The notes under the pieces were generated by a model that worked only from the letters and a program-made list of their open reading frames with translations, was not told the origin of the DNA and ran no database searches. Below, one piece after another: positions 1-9,253 of a DNA stretch of 64,000 nucleotides; the stretch's first letter is position 1; every line of letters starts with the position of its first letter. The DNA is from Desulfobacterales bacterium (GTDB taxonomy: Bacteria; Desulfobacterota; Desulfobacteria; Desulfobacterales; JAHEIW01). Where the stretch lies: NCBI GenBank assembly GCA_030066985.1, contig JASJAN010000035.1, forward strand, positions 1 to 64,000. Reading direction: 5' to 3'. The translations under genes were made by a program, and so were the position numbers.

Positions 1-2
1 TT

Positions 3-407
3 ATCGGCAGTCCTATCATGAATATCCTGAACTGCACACTGGATACAGATGAGAATCATACTCTTTGTTTCGTAGGGGAAGATGAATCTGCCATGCGGTT
101 TTCAAAATCATTATATCATCAAATCGAATCGAAAGCCGCACTCAACGGCAAACTGGCATTGGGTGTTCGACCGGAGGCAGTTCGGCTCACCAGACAGGCA
201 ACCGAAAACTACATTCGATCAGAGGTCCATGTCATAGAACCCCTGGGGCCCTACGACATCGTCGATATTAAGGTCGGCGGACAGCTCATGCGTGTCAAAA
301 GTGCGTCTAACTATATTCAAAAACCCGGAGAGGCGGTTTGGATTCAGCTGGACGAAAAAAGGACCCATTTCTTTGATAAAGAAAGCGGCACGTCTTTGAA
401 CTTTTAA
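3..407 (+). CDS. Sugar ABC transporter ATP-binding protein, C-terminal part (truncated by window edge)
   Basis: The reading frame is open to the left edge. The first codons read IGSPIMN, the FxGSPxMN motif that joins the nucleotide-binding domain to the C-terminal regulatory (TOBE/MalK-like) domain in sugar-importer ATPases of the UgpC/MalK type. The remaining 130 or so residues contain LGVRPEAVRL, the usual 'GIRPE' strand of that domain. The ATP-binding half lies outside the window, so the ATG at 18 is an internal Met, not the start. It ends 16 bp before a second complete ATPase gene. The pair implies a heterodimeric importer whose permease and binding-protein genes would lie further left. 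Confidence 0.85.
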   Translation: MGSPIMNILNCTLDTDENHTLCFVGEDESAMRFSKSLYHQIESKAALNGKLALGVRPEAVRLTRQATENYIRSEVHVIEPLGPYDIVDIKVGGQLMRVKSASNYIQKPGEAVWIQLDEKRTHFFDKESGTSLNF

Positions 408-423
408 CCTTTAGAGGTATCAG

Positions 424-1506
424 GTGGCGCACGTAAAACTGGAAGACTTAACCAAGCGATTCGGCCGTGTTGCGGCTATACAAAAATTGAATCTCGAGAT
501 TCATGATAAAGAATTTTTTGTTCTTTTAGGCCCTACCGGCGCCGGCAAAACCACTACGCTGCGGTGTATTGCCGGTTTGGAAAAATTGAATGAAGGTCGC
601 ATTTATATCGATAAGCAGGATGTCAATGGCCGGGGACCTGCGGAAAGAGATGTCGCACTGGTGTTCCAGTACTATTCACTTTACCCTCATTACACGGTCA
701 AACAAAATCTCGAATTCCCGCTAAAGTCCAAGATCAGAAATTTTAGCACCCAGGAGATCGACCGGCGGGTAACAAAGGCGGCTAAAACGCTTCAAATCGA
801 CCATCTAATGAACCGCAAAACAGATAAGCTCAGTGGCGGCGAGATGCAAAGGGTCGCAATTGGCCGGGCCATCGTAAGGGATCCGAAAATATTTTTAATG
901 GACGAACCTCTTTCTAATTTAGATGCTAAACTGCGAGAGGTATTAAGATCCGAATTAAAAGGCCTGCAGATGAATCTGGGTGCCACGTTTCTTTACGTAA
1001 CACACGACCAGGTGGAGGCCATGACCATGGGAGAGCGCATCGGAGTGCTTCACAATGGGCAGTTATTGCAAATTGGAACTCCCTATGAGGTTTACAACAA
1101 TCCGGTCAATAGATTCGTAGCAGAGTTTGTCGGGACCCCGTCGATGAACTTATTCAGCAGTATAATACATGATGGCCGTTTGATAATTGCCACAGATAAA
1201 TTCGAAACCACCCTTACCCCAGAGACGCTAAATCGCCTTAAAGGATTTGATGGAGAAATCGACATCGGTATCCGATCCGAAGATATCACGCTTTTTGACG
1301 AAAATGGTATTGAAGCCAGAATTTACGGTATCGAAAATATGGGAATGGCAAAAATCCTTACACTTAAGCTAGCAGACTTTCTTCTCAAGGTGACCGTCGA
1401 TGCAGATATAGACATCGACCTCGATACGATAATCCGATTTCAAATGAATCAAGACAAACTCCACTTTTTCAACAAAACAACAGGTGAAAATCTTCTGGCA
1501 CTTTAA
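424..1506 (+). CDS. Sugar ABC transporter ATP-binding protein (UgpC/MalK type)
   Basis: This 360-aa cytoplasmic ATPase would energise sugar import. Visible motifs are Walker A GPTGAGKT (residues 36-43), signature LSGGE (136-140), Walker B FLMDE (about 157-161), the D-loop region SNLDAKLR and the H-loop histidine in YVTHD (194). VGTPSMN leads into a TOBE domain, with GIRSEDITL as its conserved strand. The start is GTG at 424. It directly follows a sister ATPase and precedes sugar-isomerase and xylose genes, so the substrate is probably a pentose, ketose or related polyol. This assignment rests on context only. The Q-loop (FQYYSLYPH) is intact, so the subunit should be active. Confidence 0.9.
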   Translation: MAHVKLEDLTKRFGRVAAIQKLNLEIHDKEFFVLLGPTGAGKTTTLRCIAGLEKLNEGRIYIDKQDVNGRGPAERDVALVFQYYSLYPHYTVKQNLEFPLKSKIRNFSTQEIDRRVTKAAKTLQIDHLMNRKTDKLSGGEMQRVAIGRAIVRDPKIFLMDEPLSNLDAKLREVLRSELKGLQMNLGATFLYVTHDQVEAMTMGERIGVLHNGQLLQIGTPYEVYNNPVNRFVAEFVGTPSMNLFSSIIHDGRLIIATDKFETTLTPETLNRLKGFDGEIDIGIRSEDITLFDENGIEARIYGIENMGMAKILTLKLADFLLKVTVDADIDIDLDTIIRFQMNQDKLHFFNKTTGENLLAL

Positions 1507-1527
1507 TACACGAAAGGGGGTGTTTAA

Positions 1528-2376
1528 ATGAAATACGGAATGAATTTGCTACTTTGGGCCGACGACATGCATGATGAAATGATTCCATTGTTGGAACAAA
1601 TAAAGCTGATAGGCTTTGATGGCATAGAGGTTCCCCTTTTTGATCTCAACATTGAAAAGTGGCAAAGCTGGGCTAAGCGTTTAGATGATCTCGGTCTGGA
1701 AAGAACTGCCGTGACAGTTTGCAATGAAGAGGCGAATCCGATCAGTCAAGATCCCTCCGCTCGTTCTCAGGGCGTGGACACATTGAAAAAAACATTGGAT
1801 TGCTGTCAGGCTCTGGGGGCCTATGCCCTTGTCGGGCCGCTACATTCAGGTCTGGGCGTGTTCAGCGGCAAAGCTCCCAGTGAACAGGAATGGGAATGGG
1901 GTGTCGAAAATTTGAAAAAAGTTTCGGAACATGCGGGCCAGTGCGGTGTAAAATTGGGTATCGAATTCCTAAATCGCTTCGAAACCTATTTTCTCACCTG
2001 TGCCGCGGATGCAGCGAAATTTGTTAATGCCATCGATCATCCGAACTGCTGTATGATGTATGATACCTTTCATGCCCACATTGAAGAAAAGGATATTGCG
2101 GGTGCGATTCGTTCTTGTGCCCAACATCTCATTCTTGTGCACACCTCGGAGAATGATCGCAGCACACCGGGTACCGGTGGTGTTAACTGGGCTGCTACCT
2201 TTGATACATTGAGGGAAATCGACTATGACGGATGGCTCACGATAGAGGCTTTTGGTCAATCACTCGAAGATCTGCTTGCCGCTACGAAAATTTGGCGTCG
2301 TATGTATGAAACAGAAGGACAACTGGCAAGTGATGGACTCAAATTCTTAAAAGAAGAAGTTGCCAAACGATGGTAA
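1528..2376 (+). CDS. Ketose 3-epimerase, D-tagatose/D-allulose 3-epimerase family (TIM barrel)
   Basis: The 282-aa protein has the AP-endonuclease-2-type sugar isomerase fold. Its active-site residues fit the D-tagatose 3-epimerase family with a constant offset of 6 from the residue numbers I recall for the Pseudomonas cichorii enzyme. Metal ligands are E146, D179, H205 and E240 (family 152, 185, 211, 246). Second-shell residues E152, H182 and R211 are also present (158, 188, 217). It would interconvert ketohexoses or ketopentoses at C3 with Mn2+ or a similar metal. A strong ribosome-binding site (AAAGGGGG) precedes the ATG. It sits between the ABC ATPase and a Gfo/Idh dehydrogenase, consistent with an oxidation-epimerisation route for an unusual sugar. 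The exact substrate cannot be read from sequence. Confidence 0.75.
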   Translation: MKYGMNLLLWADDMHDEMIPLLEQIKLIGFDGIEVPLFDLNIEKWQSWAKRLDDLGLERTAVTVCNEEANPISQDPSARSQGVDTLKKTLDCCQALGAYALVGPLHSGLGVFSGKAPSEQEWEWGVENLKKVSEHAGQCGVKLGIEFLNRFETYFLTCAADAAKFVNAIDHPNCCMMYDTFHAHIEEKDIAGAIRSCAQHLILVHTSENDRSTPGTGGVNWAATFDTLREIDYDGWLTIEAFGQSLEDLLAATKIWRRMYETEGQLASDGLKFLKEEVAKRW

Positions 2377-2397
2377 GCAAATGTGAGGAGGGAACTT

Positions 2398-3513
2398 ATG
2401 AGTGACAAAAAAAACATTGCCATTGTCGGCCTTGGATTTGGTGCCGAGTTCATACCGATATACCAGCGCCACCCCAATGCAAATATGCACAGTATCTGTC
2501 AACGCACCGAAAGCAAACTCAATGCAATTGGAGATTCACTTGGAATCGAAAAACGCTACACGGATTTTGATGAACTTTTGAAAGATCCGGAAATTGACGC
2601 CGTTCATATCAACACTCCGATTCCCGATCATGCCCCCCAATCCATCAAGGCATTAGAAGCCGGCAAACACGTTGCGTGCACCGTTCCTATGGCTACAACA
2701 GTAGAGGAATGTAAACAAATCGTTCAGCTCAGTCGCGAAACCGGCAAAAAATATATGATGATGGAAACCGTCGTATACAGCCGGGAGTTCTTATTCGTAA
2801 AGGAGCTTTACGAAAAAGGGGAGCTTGGAAAAATTCAATTCTTACAGGCAAGCCACCAGCAGGATATGGACGGGTGGCCGGATTACTGGCCGGGTTTACC
2901 GCCGATGTATTATGCGACCCATTGCGTGGGTCCCTGCCTGGCGCTGACGGGTGCAATGGCAGAACGTGTGTCCTGTTTCGGGTCCGGGACCATTCGAGAC
3001 GAACTGATTCCAGAGTATAATTCACCATTTGCCGTTGAAACGACTCACATCAAACTTAAGGATTCTGATTTGTGCGCCCGTATTTATCGCTCGTTGTTTG
3101 ACACTGCCCGTCAATATCGCGAAAGTTTCGATGTTTATGGCAGTAAAAAAGCATTTGAATGGCCCCTTATCGAGGGTGAATCGCCTGTCATTCATACAGC
3201 TAAAAAACCGGAGCCGGATATTCCTGAACCTGTAAAAGTACCGGATTATGCCCATCTGTTGCCGGAGCCGATTCAGATGTTTACGACGAAAGGCGTTTAT
3301 GACTTGGATGAACACCAGCATCTCTCCTTTACCCAGGGTGCCGGTCATGGAGGCTCGCATCCACATCTGGCGCATGAATTTGTAATGAGCCTGGTGGAGG
3401 ATCGTGACCCATTCCCGAATGCAGCGCAATCGGCAAATTGGACTTGTGTGGGTATTTTGGCGCATGAGTCGGCCCTGAAGGGGGGGGAAGTCATCAATTT
3501 GCCGGAGTTCTGA
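2398..3513 (+). CDS. Gfo/Idh/MocA family oxidoreductase (atypical EKP motif)
   Basis: An N-terminal Rossmann fold (IAIVGLGFGAEF, residues 6-17) is followed by a Gfo/Idh/MocA C-terminal domain; 371 aa. Such enzymes oxidise or isomerise sugars with NAD(P). I place the start at ATG 2398, because AGGAGG sits 6-7 nt upstream; an in-frame GTG at 2383 overlaps that site. The conserved lysine of the family's EKP motif is missing: the stretch reads HVACTVPMATT. The related protein at 9254 keeps CDKP. This variant may bind substrate differently or use another general acid. It is part of the sugar operon, 21 bp after the epimerase gene. Confidence 0.8.
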   Translation: MSDKKNIAIVGLGFGAEFIPIYQRHPNANMHSICQRTESKLNAIGDSLGIEKRYTDFDELLKDPEIDAVHINTPIPDHAPQSIKALEAGKHVACTVPMATTVEECKQIVQLSRETGKKYMMMETVVYSREFLFVKELYEKGELGKIQFLQASHQQDMDGWPDYWPGLPPMYYATHCVGPCLALTGAMAERVSCFGSGTIRDELIPEYNSPFAVETTHIKLKDSDLCARIYRSLFDTARQYRESFDVYGSKKAFEWPLIEGESPVIHTAKKPEPDIPEPVKVPDYAHLLPEPIQMFTTKGVYDLDEHQHLSFTQGAGHGGSHPHLAHEFVMSLVEDRDPFPNAAQSANWTCVGILAHESALKGGEVINLPEF

Positions 3514-3546
3514 TGACCAACGGGTCTTCAATCAAGGCGTCGCCGC

Positions 3547-4605
3547 ATGAGGAGCGAAAAACAAAATTTCGGCTATACAGATCATGATGAGCAAGCAGAT
3601 CTTTACCGCCTGTCGAATAATCGTGGTATTGATGTGGGCATTACAAACTACGGTGCCACCCTTGTTAAACTGGATGTTTTAGATCGAAACGAAAAAAAAG
3701 CCGATGTTGTTTTAGGTTACGATTCACTCGCTGATTATCTTAGCCATAATGACTATTTCGGCGCAACTATTGGTCGCTATGCGAATCGGATTGCCGGAGG
3801 CTCATTTCTACTTAAAGATGAGCAATATCACCTGGCGCAAAATGATGGTGAAAATCATCTCCACGGTGGAATTAAGGGTTTTGATAAAGTTATTTGGCAG
3901 GCTGAAGAATTTCGAAGCCCCGGTAGTATCGGTCTCAGGCTTTCTTATTTCAGCTGCCACGGCGAAGAAGGCTACCCCGGCAATCTAAATGTGACGGTGG
4001 TCTATACCCTGTCCATCGATAATTCATTGAAAATCGATTATTTTGCCACCACGGATCAGATGACGATTGTTAATCTGACCCATCATTCTTATTTTAATCT
4101 GGCAGGGGAAGGCTCCGGCGACATATTGGATCACAAGCTTTGGATCAATGCGGACCTTTTTACCCCGGTTAAAAGAGATCTGATACCGACCGGCGAACTG
4201 CGGCATGTAAAAGACACCCCGCTGGATTTTAGCCAACAAACACCGATTGGTACCCGTATCGATCATTCTGATGAGCAGCTTTTCTATGGGGAAGGGTATG
4301 ATCATAATTGGGTGCTTAATCAAGTCGGCGGTAAACTCACATTCGCTGCCAAAGTTTATGAACCCGTCAGCGGTAGAACTATGGAGGTCTATACGACCGA
4401 GCCGGGCCTCCAGTTTTATTCGGGTAATAATATCCAACGATCTGTTGTGGGCAAGAGAAGGCATGAATATGGCCGGCGACATGGTTTCTGTCTGGAACCT
4501 CAGCATTTCCCGGACTCCCCGCATCAACCTGGCTTTCCCTCTGTGATGCTGGGCCCGAAAAAGCAATACCGGCAAACATCTATTTTTAAGTTCTATGTTT
4601 CATGA
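3547..4605 (+). CDS. galM: Aldose 1-epimerase (mutarotase)
   Basis: The 352-aa length is normal for GalM. It interconverts alpha and beta anomers of aldoses, feeding xylose isomerase, which follows. Visible motifs are NRIAGGSF and ENHLHGG near the N-terminus, the catalytic histidine region LTHHSYFNLAGEG, and the catalytic glutamate in CLEPQHFPDSPHQP near the C-terminus, after EPGLQFYSGN. No good ribosome-binding site precedes ATG 3547, so the gene may be read by coupling from the upstream gene, whose stop is 33 bp away. The protein is cytoplasmic; no signal peptide is seen. Confidence 0.9.
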   Translation: MRSEKQNFGYTDHDEQADLYRLSNNRGIDVGITNYGATLVKLDVLDRNEKKADVVLGYDSLADYLSHNDYFGATIGRYANRIAGGSFLLKDEQYHLAQNDGENHLHGGIKGFDKVIWQAEEFRSPGSIGLRLSYFSCHGEEGYPGNLNVTVVYTLSIDNSLKIDYFATTDQMTIVNLTHHSYFNLAGEGSGDILDHKLWINADLFTPVKRDLIPTGELRHVKDTPLDFSQQTPIGTRIDHSDEQLFYGEGYDHNWVLNQVGGKLTFAAKVYEPVSGRTMEVYTTEPGLQFYSGNNIQRSVVGKRRHEYGRRHGFCLEPQHFPDSPHQPGFPSVMLGPKKQYRQTSIFKFYVS

Positions 4606-4669
4606 TTAAAACAAACGTCTTATTCACAACGATACAAGAAAGCTTAATTCACTGCAAAGGGAGCATAAA

Positions 4670-5983
4670 ATGAATAAATTTTTCCCGGAGTTACCAGAGA
4701 AAATACCGTTTGAGGGGCCTGAGTCAAAAAACCCTTTAGTTTTTAAGTATTATCTTCCCACACAAGTTGTTGGCCAAAAAACAATGGAAGAGCATTTGAG
4801 ATTTTCGGTTGCCTACTGGCATACGTTCAAAGCGACAGGTCTGGATCCTTTTGGCGGCCCGACTTTTAACAGACCCTGGATAAAGGCCGAGACTCCCCTG
4901 GAAATGGCTGAATTGACCCTGCGGGCTGCATTTGAGTTTGCTCAAAAATTGGGGGTCCCTTTTTACTGTTTTCATGACCGGGACCTGGCGCCCGAAGGCG
5001 AGACATTTGCAGAATCCTGCAAAAATCTGGAAATTATGGTGGAGAAGGCAAAACGATTGCAGGAGGAAACCGGCATCAAACTGCTCTGGGGTACAGCTAA
5101 TCTGTTTGGTCATCCGCGGTACGCCCACGGTGCAGCAACAAATCCTGATGCCCATGTTTTCGCTTATGCTGCCGCTCAGGTAAAGCATGCGATTGCAGCC
5201 ACCAAAGAACTCGGCGGTTCCGGCTACGTCTTCTGGGGAGGAAGAGAAGGGTATGAGACATTGTTGAATACCGACATGAAAAGAGAGCAGGAACAAATGG
5301 CCCGCTTTTTTCAAATGGCTGTCGATTATGCCCAAAAAATCGGCTTTGAAGGTCAGTTATTGATAGAGCCTAAGCCCATGGAACCGACAAAGCACCAGTA
5401 TGATTTCGATGCTGCTACCGTACTTGGCTTTTTGCGTGCATACGATTTGTTTGATCACTTCAAACTTAACATTGAAGCCAATCACGCCACCCTGGCCGGT
5501 CATTCTTTTGAGCATGATCTAACCGTAGCTGCGATCAACGGGCGGTTGGGGAGTATCGATGCCAACGTTGGTGATCCTCTTTTGGGATGGGACACCGATC
5601 AATTCCCCACCGAGCCGAGAATGTGCACCCTTGCGATGCTGGTCGTCTTAAGCCAGGGAGGACTCGGCAAGGGGGGACTCAATTTCGATGCAAAACCCCG
5701 GCGGGGTTCGTTCGATGAAACCGATTTGTTCTATGCGCATATAAGTGGGATGGATACATTTGCCAGGGGTTTGGTGGCGGCGAATCAAATCATCGAAGAT
5801 GGGATCCTGGATAATTTTATTGAAGAACGCTATGCCAGTTATTCCGAAGGGCTTGGTAAGAGGATCATGAACGGCCAGGAGACTATTGAATCTTTGGAAA
5901 AATATGTAACCCAGGAAGGCGAACCGGATCTTAAAAGCGGTCGCCAGGAAATGTTGGAAAACATTATAGCGTCTTACATTTAG
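4670..5983 (+). CDS. xylA: Xylose isomerase
   Basis: This 437-aa class II xylose isomerase converts D-xylose to D-xylulose with two divalent metal ions. The catalytic pair H102 and D105 lies in CFHDRD. Metal ligands E233, E269, H272, D297, D308, D310 and D340 are all present (in [29 protein letters not shown] and NFDAKPRR). K235 is the conserved lysine. AAAGGGAG precedes the ATG. xylB follows after 8 bp. Genes for xylose use are not common in sulfate reducers, and the nearby tRNA fragment suggests this block could have been acquired. Confidence 0.97.
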   Translation: MNKFFPELPEKIPFEGPESKNPLVFKYYLPTQVVGQKTMEEHLRFSVAYWHTFKATGLDPFGGPTFNRPWIKAETPLEMAELTLRAAFEFAQKLGVPFYCFHDRDLAPEGETFAESCKNLEIMVEKAKRLQEETGIKLLWGTANLFGHPRYAHGAATNPDAHVFAYAAAQVKHAIAATKELGGSGYVFWGGREGYETLLNTDMKREQEQMARFFQMAVDYAQKIGFEGQLLIEPKPMEPTKHQYDFDAATVLGFLRAYDLFDHFKLNIEANHATLAGHSFEHDLTVAAINGRLGSIDANVGDPLLGWDTDQFPTEPRMCTLAMLVVLSQGGLGKGGLNFDAKPRRGSFDETDLFYAHISGMDTFARGLVAANQIIEDGILDNFIEERYASYSEGLGKRIMNGQETIESLEKYVTQEGEPDLKSGRQEMLENIIASYI

Positions 5984-5991
5984 GATCAGCC

Positions 5992-7500
5992 ATGTCTGAG
6001 GACCAATTATTTATCGGTATCGACAGCGGTACACAGGGCACTAAAGCCGTTGTCTTCAGCCGTGAACAGGGGAAGATTATAGGCGAAGCCTATGCGGAAC
6101 ACCGTATCATTGAAAGCCAAGAAGGCCGGCGTGAGCAGGAGCCAGTTTGGTGGATTGAAGCTTCCACAGCCGTGATCGGCAGGGTGCTTAAAGAGCGTAA
6201 AGTTTCTAAGCAGTTGATTCGCGCTATCGGGGTGTCGGGACAGCAGCATGGAATGGTGGCACTCGATTCGGACGGTAGCGTGATTCGGCCGGCCAAATTA
6301 TGGTGTGATACAGAAACCTCACAACAATGCATTGACATGACGCAAGAGATTGGGAGTTCGGAAAAAGTCATTGAACTCATCGGCAATTCGATTGCTGCAG
6401 GCTTTACGGCTTCAAAAATTCTCTGGCTAAAAGACCATGAGCCCGAAAACTATGGGAGGCTTGACACAGTTCTGTTGCCTCACGATTACATCAACTTTTG
6501 GCTGACAGGTGAGGTAAAAACAGAATTTGGTGATGCCTCCGGTACGGCCTATTTTGATGTCAGAACTCGCACCTGGTCGAAGGCCATTCTTGACGTAATT
6601 GATGATTCTGGGAAATTGCAGGATTGTTTACCAGAGTTGATTCCTCCTGATGCGCCTGTTGGCAAAATCAGGGCCGAAATTGCCGAACAGTTTCAGCTCA
6701 ATCCAGATGTCTTGGTTTCATCCGGCGGCGGCGACAACATGATGGCCGCTATTGGAACCGGCAATGTGAAACCCGGCATCGTTACCGCCAGCCTGGGCAC
6801 ATCCGGTACCATCTATTCTTTTTCGAACAAGCCCATCATCGACCGGAATGGCGAGTTGGCGGCTTTTTGCTCCAGTACCGGCGGCTGGCTGCCCCTGGTG
6901 TGTACTATGAACGTGACGGTTTCGACTGAGCTCACGCGCGAGTTGCTCGGATTGAGTGTCTCGGATCTCAATAAGGTCGCATCTACTGCGGAATTGGGTG
7001 CCGACGGCATCCTTCTTCTCCCATACTTCAACGGAGAAAGAACCCCTGCTCTACCAAACGCAAAAGCTGTCTTTTTCGGATTAACCAGCACAAACTACAA
7101 TTCAAGGAACCTTGCTCGGGCATCAATGGAAGGGGCGACATTTGGGTTGCGTTATGGGCTCGATGTTTTAAAGCAGCTTGGAATTGGTCCCTCCGAGATA
7201 CGATTAGTCGGCGGGGGCGCTAAAAGCCCGCTATGGCGCCAGATGGTTGCAGATGTGTTTAATTGTCCGGTTGTCTGCCCGGAATCCTCTGAAGCAGGCG
7301 CTGTGGGGGCTGCCTTGCAGGCAATGTGGTGTTACCTGCGCCAGCAGGAAGGAAATGTTTCAATCAGTAGCCTTACGGATCAATTTATAGCGCTGGATGA
7401 AACGACTCGAACCGAGCCTGATGCTTCAAATGCCTCCCGTTATACTGATATTTACCAGCATTATTTACGGTTAAACAATATAATAAAGCCTTTATTTTAA
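5992..7500 (+). CDS. xylB: Xylulokinase
   Basis: This 502-aa FGGY-family kinase phosphorylates D-xylulose to xylulose 5-phosphate for the pentose phosphate pathway. The N-terminal phosphate loop is IGIDSGTQGTKAVVF (residues 8-22). GVSGQQHGMV and FGDASGTAYFDV, which carries the catalytic aspartate, are typical of XylB. The C-terminal domain shows the adenosine motif RLVGGGAKSPLWRQ. It lies 8 bp after xylA and closes the plus-strand operon. Confidence 0.95.
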   Translation: MSEDQLFIGIDSGTQGTKAVVFSREQGKIIGEAYAEHRIIESQEGRREQEPVWWIEASTAVIGRVLKERKVSKQLIRAIGVSGQQHGMVALDSDGSVIRPAKLWCDTETSQQCIDMTQEIGSSEKVIELIGNSIAAGFTASKILWLKDHEPENYGRLDTVLLPHDYINFWLTGEVKTEFGDASGTAYFDVRTRTWSKAILDVIDDSGKLQDCLPELIPPDAPVGKIRAEIAEQFQLNPDVLVSSGGGDNMMAAIGTGNVKPGIVTASLGTSGTIYSFSNKPIIDRNGELAAFCSSTGGWLPLVCTMNVTVSTELTRELLGLSVSDLNKVASTAELGADGILLLPYFNGERTPALPNAKAVFFGLTSTNYNSRNLARASMEGATFGLRYGLDVLKQLGIGPSEIRLVGGGAKSPLWRQMVADVFNCPVVCPESSEAGAVGAALQAMWCYLRQQEGNVSISSLTDQFIALDETTRTEPDASNASRYTDIYQHYLRLNNIIKPLF

Positions 7501-7503
7501 GGC

Positions 7504-7564
7504 AATATTCAATGTAACGGTATACTGTCAACCGGCTGAGCAATAAAGGGGGCTATTGAATATT
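7504..7564. repeat. 10-bp inverted repeat downstream of xylB
   Basis: AATATTCAAT (7504-7513) and ATTGAATATT (7555-7564) form a perfect 10-bp inverted repeat with a 41-nt loop. It lies in the gap between the convergent xylB and ROK-repressor genes. There is no T-run directly after it, so it is not a textbook terminator. It could be a weak bidirectional terminator or a protein-binding site. Confidence 0.5.
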
Positions 7565-7638
7565 ACCAGCGTGAAGAGATTCGCCGTACAGCAAACTCAA
7601 CGTTCTATTTTTTCACGCCTATCCTTTTTTCCAAACGA

Positions 7639-8883
7639 CTAAATCACGAGCCGGATCCGGTCAAGCGGCGATTTATACAATTCCTGCAAAACCAGACTGG
7701 CTGCACCGCGAGCCCAATCGGTGTCCTTCCAATTTTGAATTGCAATCTGGAGTGTTTCAAGCATTTGAGGCGTCGTATGTTTTTTGATCATTTTTTGCAT
7801 GGGCATAAACAGAAGTTCGCCCGCCCGGACACCCTCTCCGGCTATAATAATTTTTTCAGGATTGAAGATTTGAACCAGGCCAGAAATTCCTAACCCCAGA
7901 ATTTCCCCCGCTTTTTTAAAAATTTTGCGAAGTGCAGGCTCCCCGCGCTTGGCAATATCGGTAACCTCTTCAATGGTCAAAGAGGAAATGTTATTGCATT
8001 TCCAATCTCCAGCCTTACAGGCCTCTATGGCATTTGCCAGAATGCGATAATCGGCAACATAACTCTCGATACATCCGCGTTTACCACAACGACATGGTGC
8101 GCCCCCAGGTCGAATAACCAGGTGTCCAAATTCGGCACCGATTCTGTTCACACCCCGGTGTATCTGTCCTTTAACAACAATACCCATACCAATGCCATGC
8201 TCAACTGTGACGACGATAAAATTATCGACGTCTCTGCCCTCACCAAACCATTGTTGGGCCAATGTAACTGTATTTGCATCATTTTCAATATACGTCTTGA
8301 TTTTAAAACGAGATTGAATGAGATTCCTTAGCGTTGTGTTGCCCCTTTTGTACAATGGCGACCAGTAGGCAACTCCCTTCTCGCTGTCAATAAGACCGGG
8401 AATACCGATGCCGATTCCGGAAATTTTTCTCATGTTCAAGCGCGCTTCGGCAACACAATGGCGGATGCCTTCTTCAATCAGATCTGCCATAAATTCGACG
8501 GTTTTTTTACCTGTGCGAACGGGCACAATCAATGAACTCAAAACATCGGCCTGTAAATTGGTGACCGCAAAGCTTACCTGGAAAGCGGACAACTTGACCC
8601 CAACCACATGAGCTGCTTCCGGATTAAGTGCCAGCAGTATCCGGCGTCGCCCTCTGGAAGAAGATGCTTCGGTTTCCTTTTCAAAAATCATTTTTTCCTT
8701 TATAAGGCGAGCTGTAATATTGGTCACAGCGGCACGACTCTGCCCGGTTAACTCTGAGATTTCAACGCGGGAAATCAAGCCTGCTTTGCGGATGGTGTTT
8801 AAAATGTTGAATTGATTGATGGTTTTGGTTAATTCTCGATCTGCGACTTCCATAGGAGATTTACCATTTTTTGATTCTATCAT
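7639..8883 (-). CDS. ROK-family transcriptional repressor (XylR/NagC type)
   Basis: The 414-aa protein has an N-terminal winged helix-turn-helix (around residues 18-65, QFNILNTIRKAGLISRVEIS and onward) followed by a ROK sugar-kinase-like domain. The zinc-binding motif CRCGKRGCIE and the ExGH-type sequence (GAEFGHLVI) are visible. ROK repressors release DNA on binding a sugar such as xylose. It is convergent with xylB and divergent from the Gfo/Idh gene at 9254, so it is the likely local regulator of both sugar operons. The start is taken at the first Met; Met11 (MEVADREL) is an alternative. Confidence 0.88.
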   Translation of the reverse strand: MIESKNGKSPMEVADRELTKTINQFNILNTIRKAGLISRVEISELTGQSRAAVTNITARLIKEKMIFEKETEASSSRGRRRILLALNPEAAHVVGVKLSAFQVSFAVTNLQADVLSSLIVPVRTGKKTVEFMADLIEEGIRHCVAEARLNMRKISGIGIGIPGLIDSEKGVAYWSPLYKRGNTTLRNLIQSRFKIKTYIENDANTVTLAQQWFGEGRDVDNFIVVTVEHGIGMGIVVKGQIHRGVNRIGAEFGHLVIRPGGAPCRCGKRGCIESYVADYRILANAIEACKAGDWKCNNISSLTIEEVTDIAKRGEPALRKIFKKAGEILGLGISGLVQIFNPEKIIIAGEGVRAGELLFMPMQKMIKKHTTPQMLETLQIAIQNWKDTDWARGAASLVLQELYKSPLDRIRLVI

Positions 8884-8970
8884 TAAATTAATTTAGATGA
8901 TTCTACAGATTTTTGGTTTCTCACGTGATCGGTCAGCCAAACTTCCTGCCCATTAAAATAGCTATTACTA

Positions 8971-8992
8971 CCTTATTTTTATGGAAATAGGG
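8971..8992. promoter_or_regulatory. Candidate ROK-repressor operator (palindrome 1)
   Basis: CCTTATTT and AAATAGGG are arms of an inverted repeat matching at 7 of 8 positions, separated by 6 nt. The site lies in the 370-bp region between the divergent repressor and Gfo/Idh genes. AT-rich arms of this kind suit ROK regulators. A perfect 12-bp palindrome, TAAATTAATTTA (8884-8895), also abuts the repressor start codon and may be an autoregulatory site. Assignment to the ROK protein is inference. Confidence 0.35.
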
Positions 8993-9051
8993 CCTATAAA
9001 CAAAATCATCTTGACAAAAAAATGGCATTGATGCAAGTTCAAATGTGTTTA

Positions 9052-9074
9052 TTTGATTCACTAAATGAATTAAA
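9052..9074. promoter_or_regulatory. Candidate operator (palindrome 2) in the divergent promoter region
   Basis: TTTGATTCA and TGAATTAAA pair at 8 of 9 positions around a 5-nt centre. A TTGACA -35-like hexamer at 9011-9016 lies just upstream on the plus strand, though no good -10 box is spaced from it. The palindrome would sit over or just downstream of a promoter for the gene at 9254. The rest of the 8884-9253 gap shows no coding potential. Confidence 0.35.
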
Positions 9075-9253
9075 AGGCCATTGCGACTTTCCGACAAGAT
9101 CATACTTCTATGCAGAGTATCCTATTACGCCCTTAGATTGTTCGGGTTCCCGGAATGCTAAATGAACCGCCCATCTCGTGCTCTGGTAAGAAAAATCATG
9201 AATTCTGATTATATCAACGTCCCAACATTCATATTTTTGTGAAAGGAGAGGCT

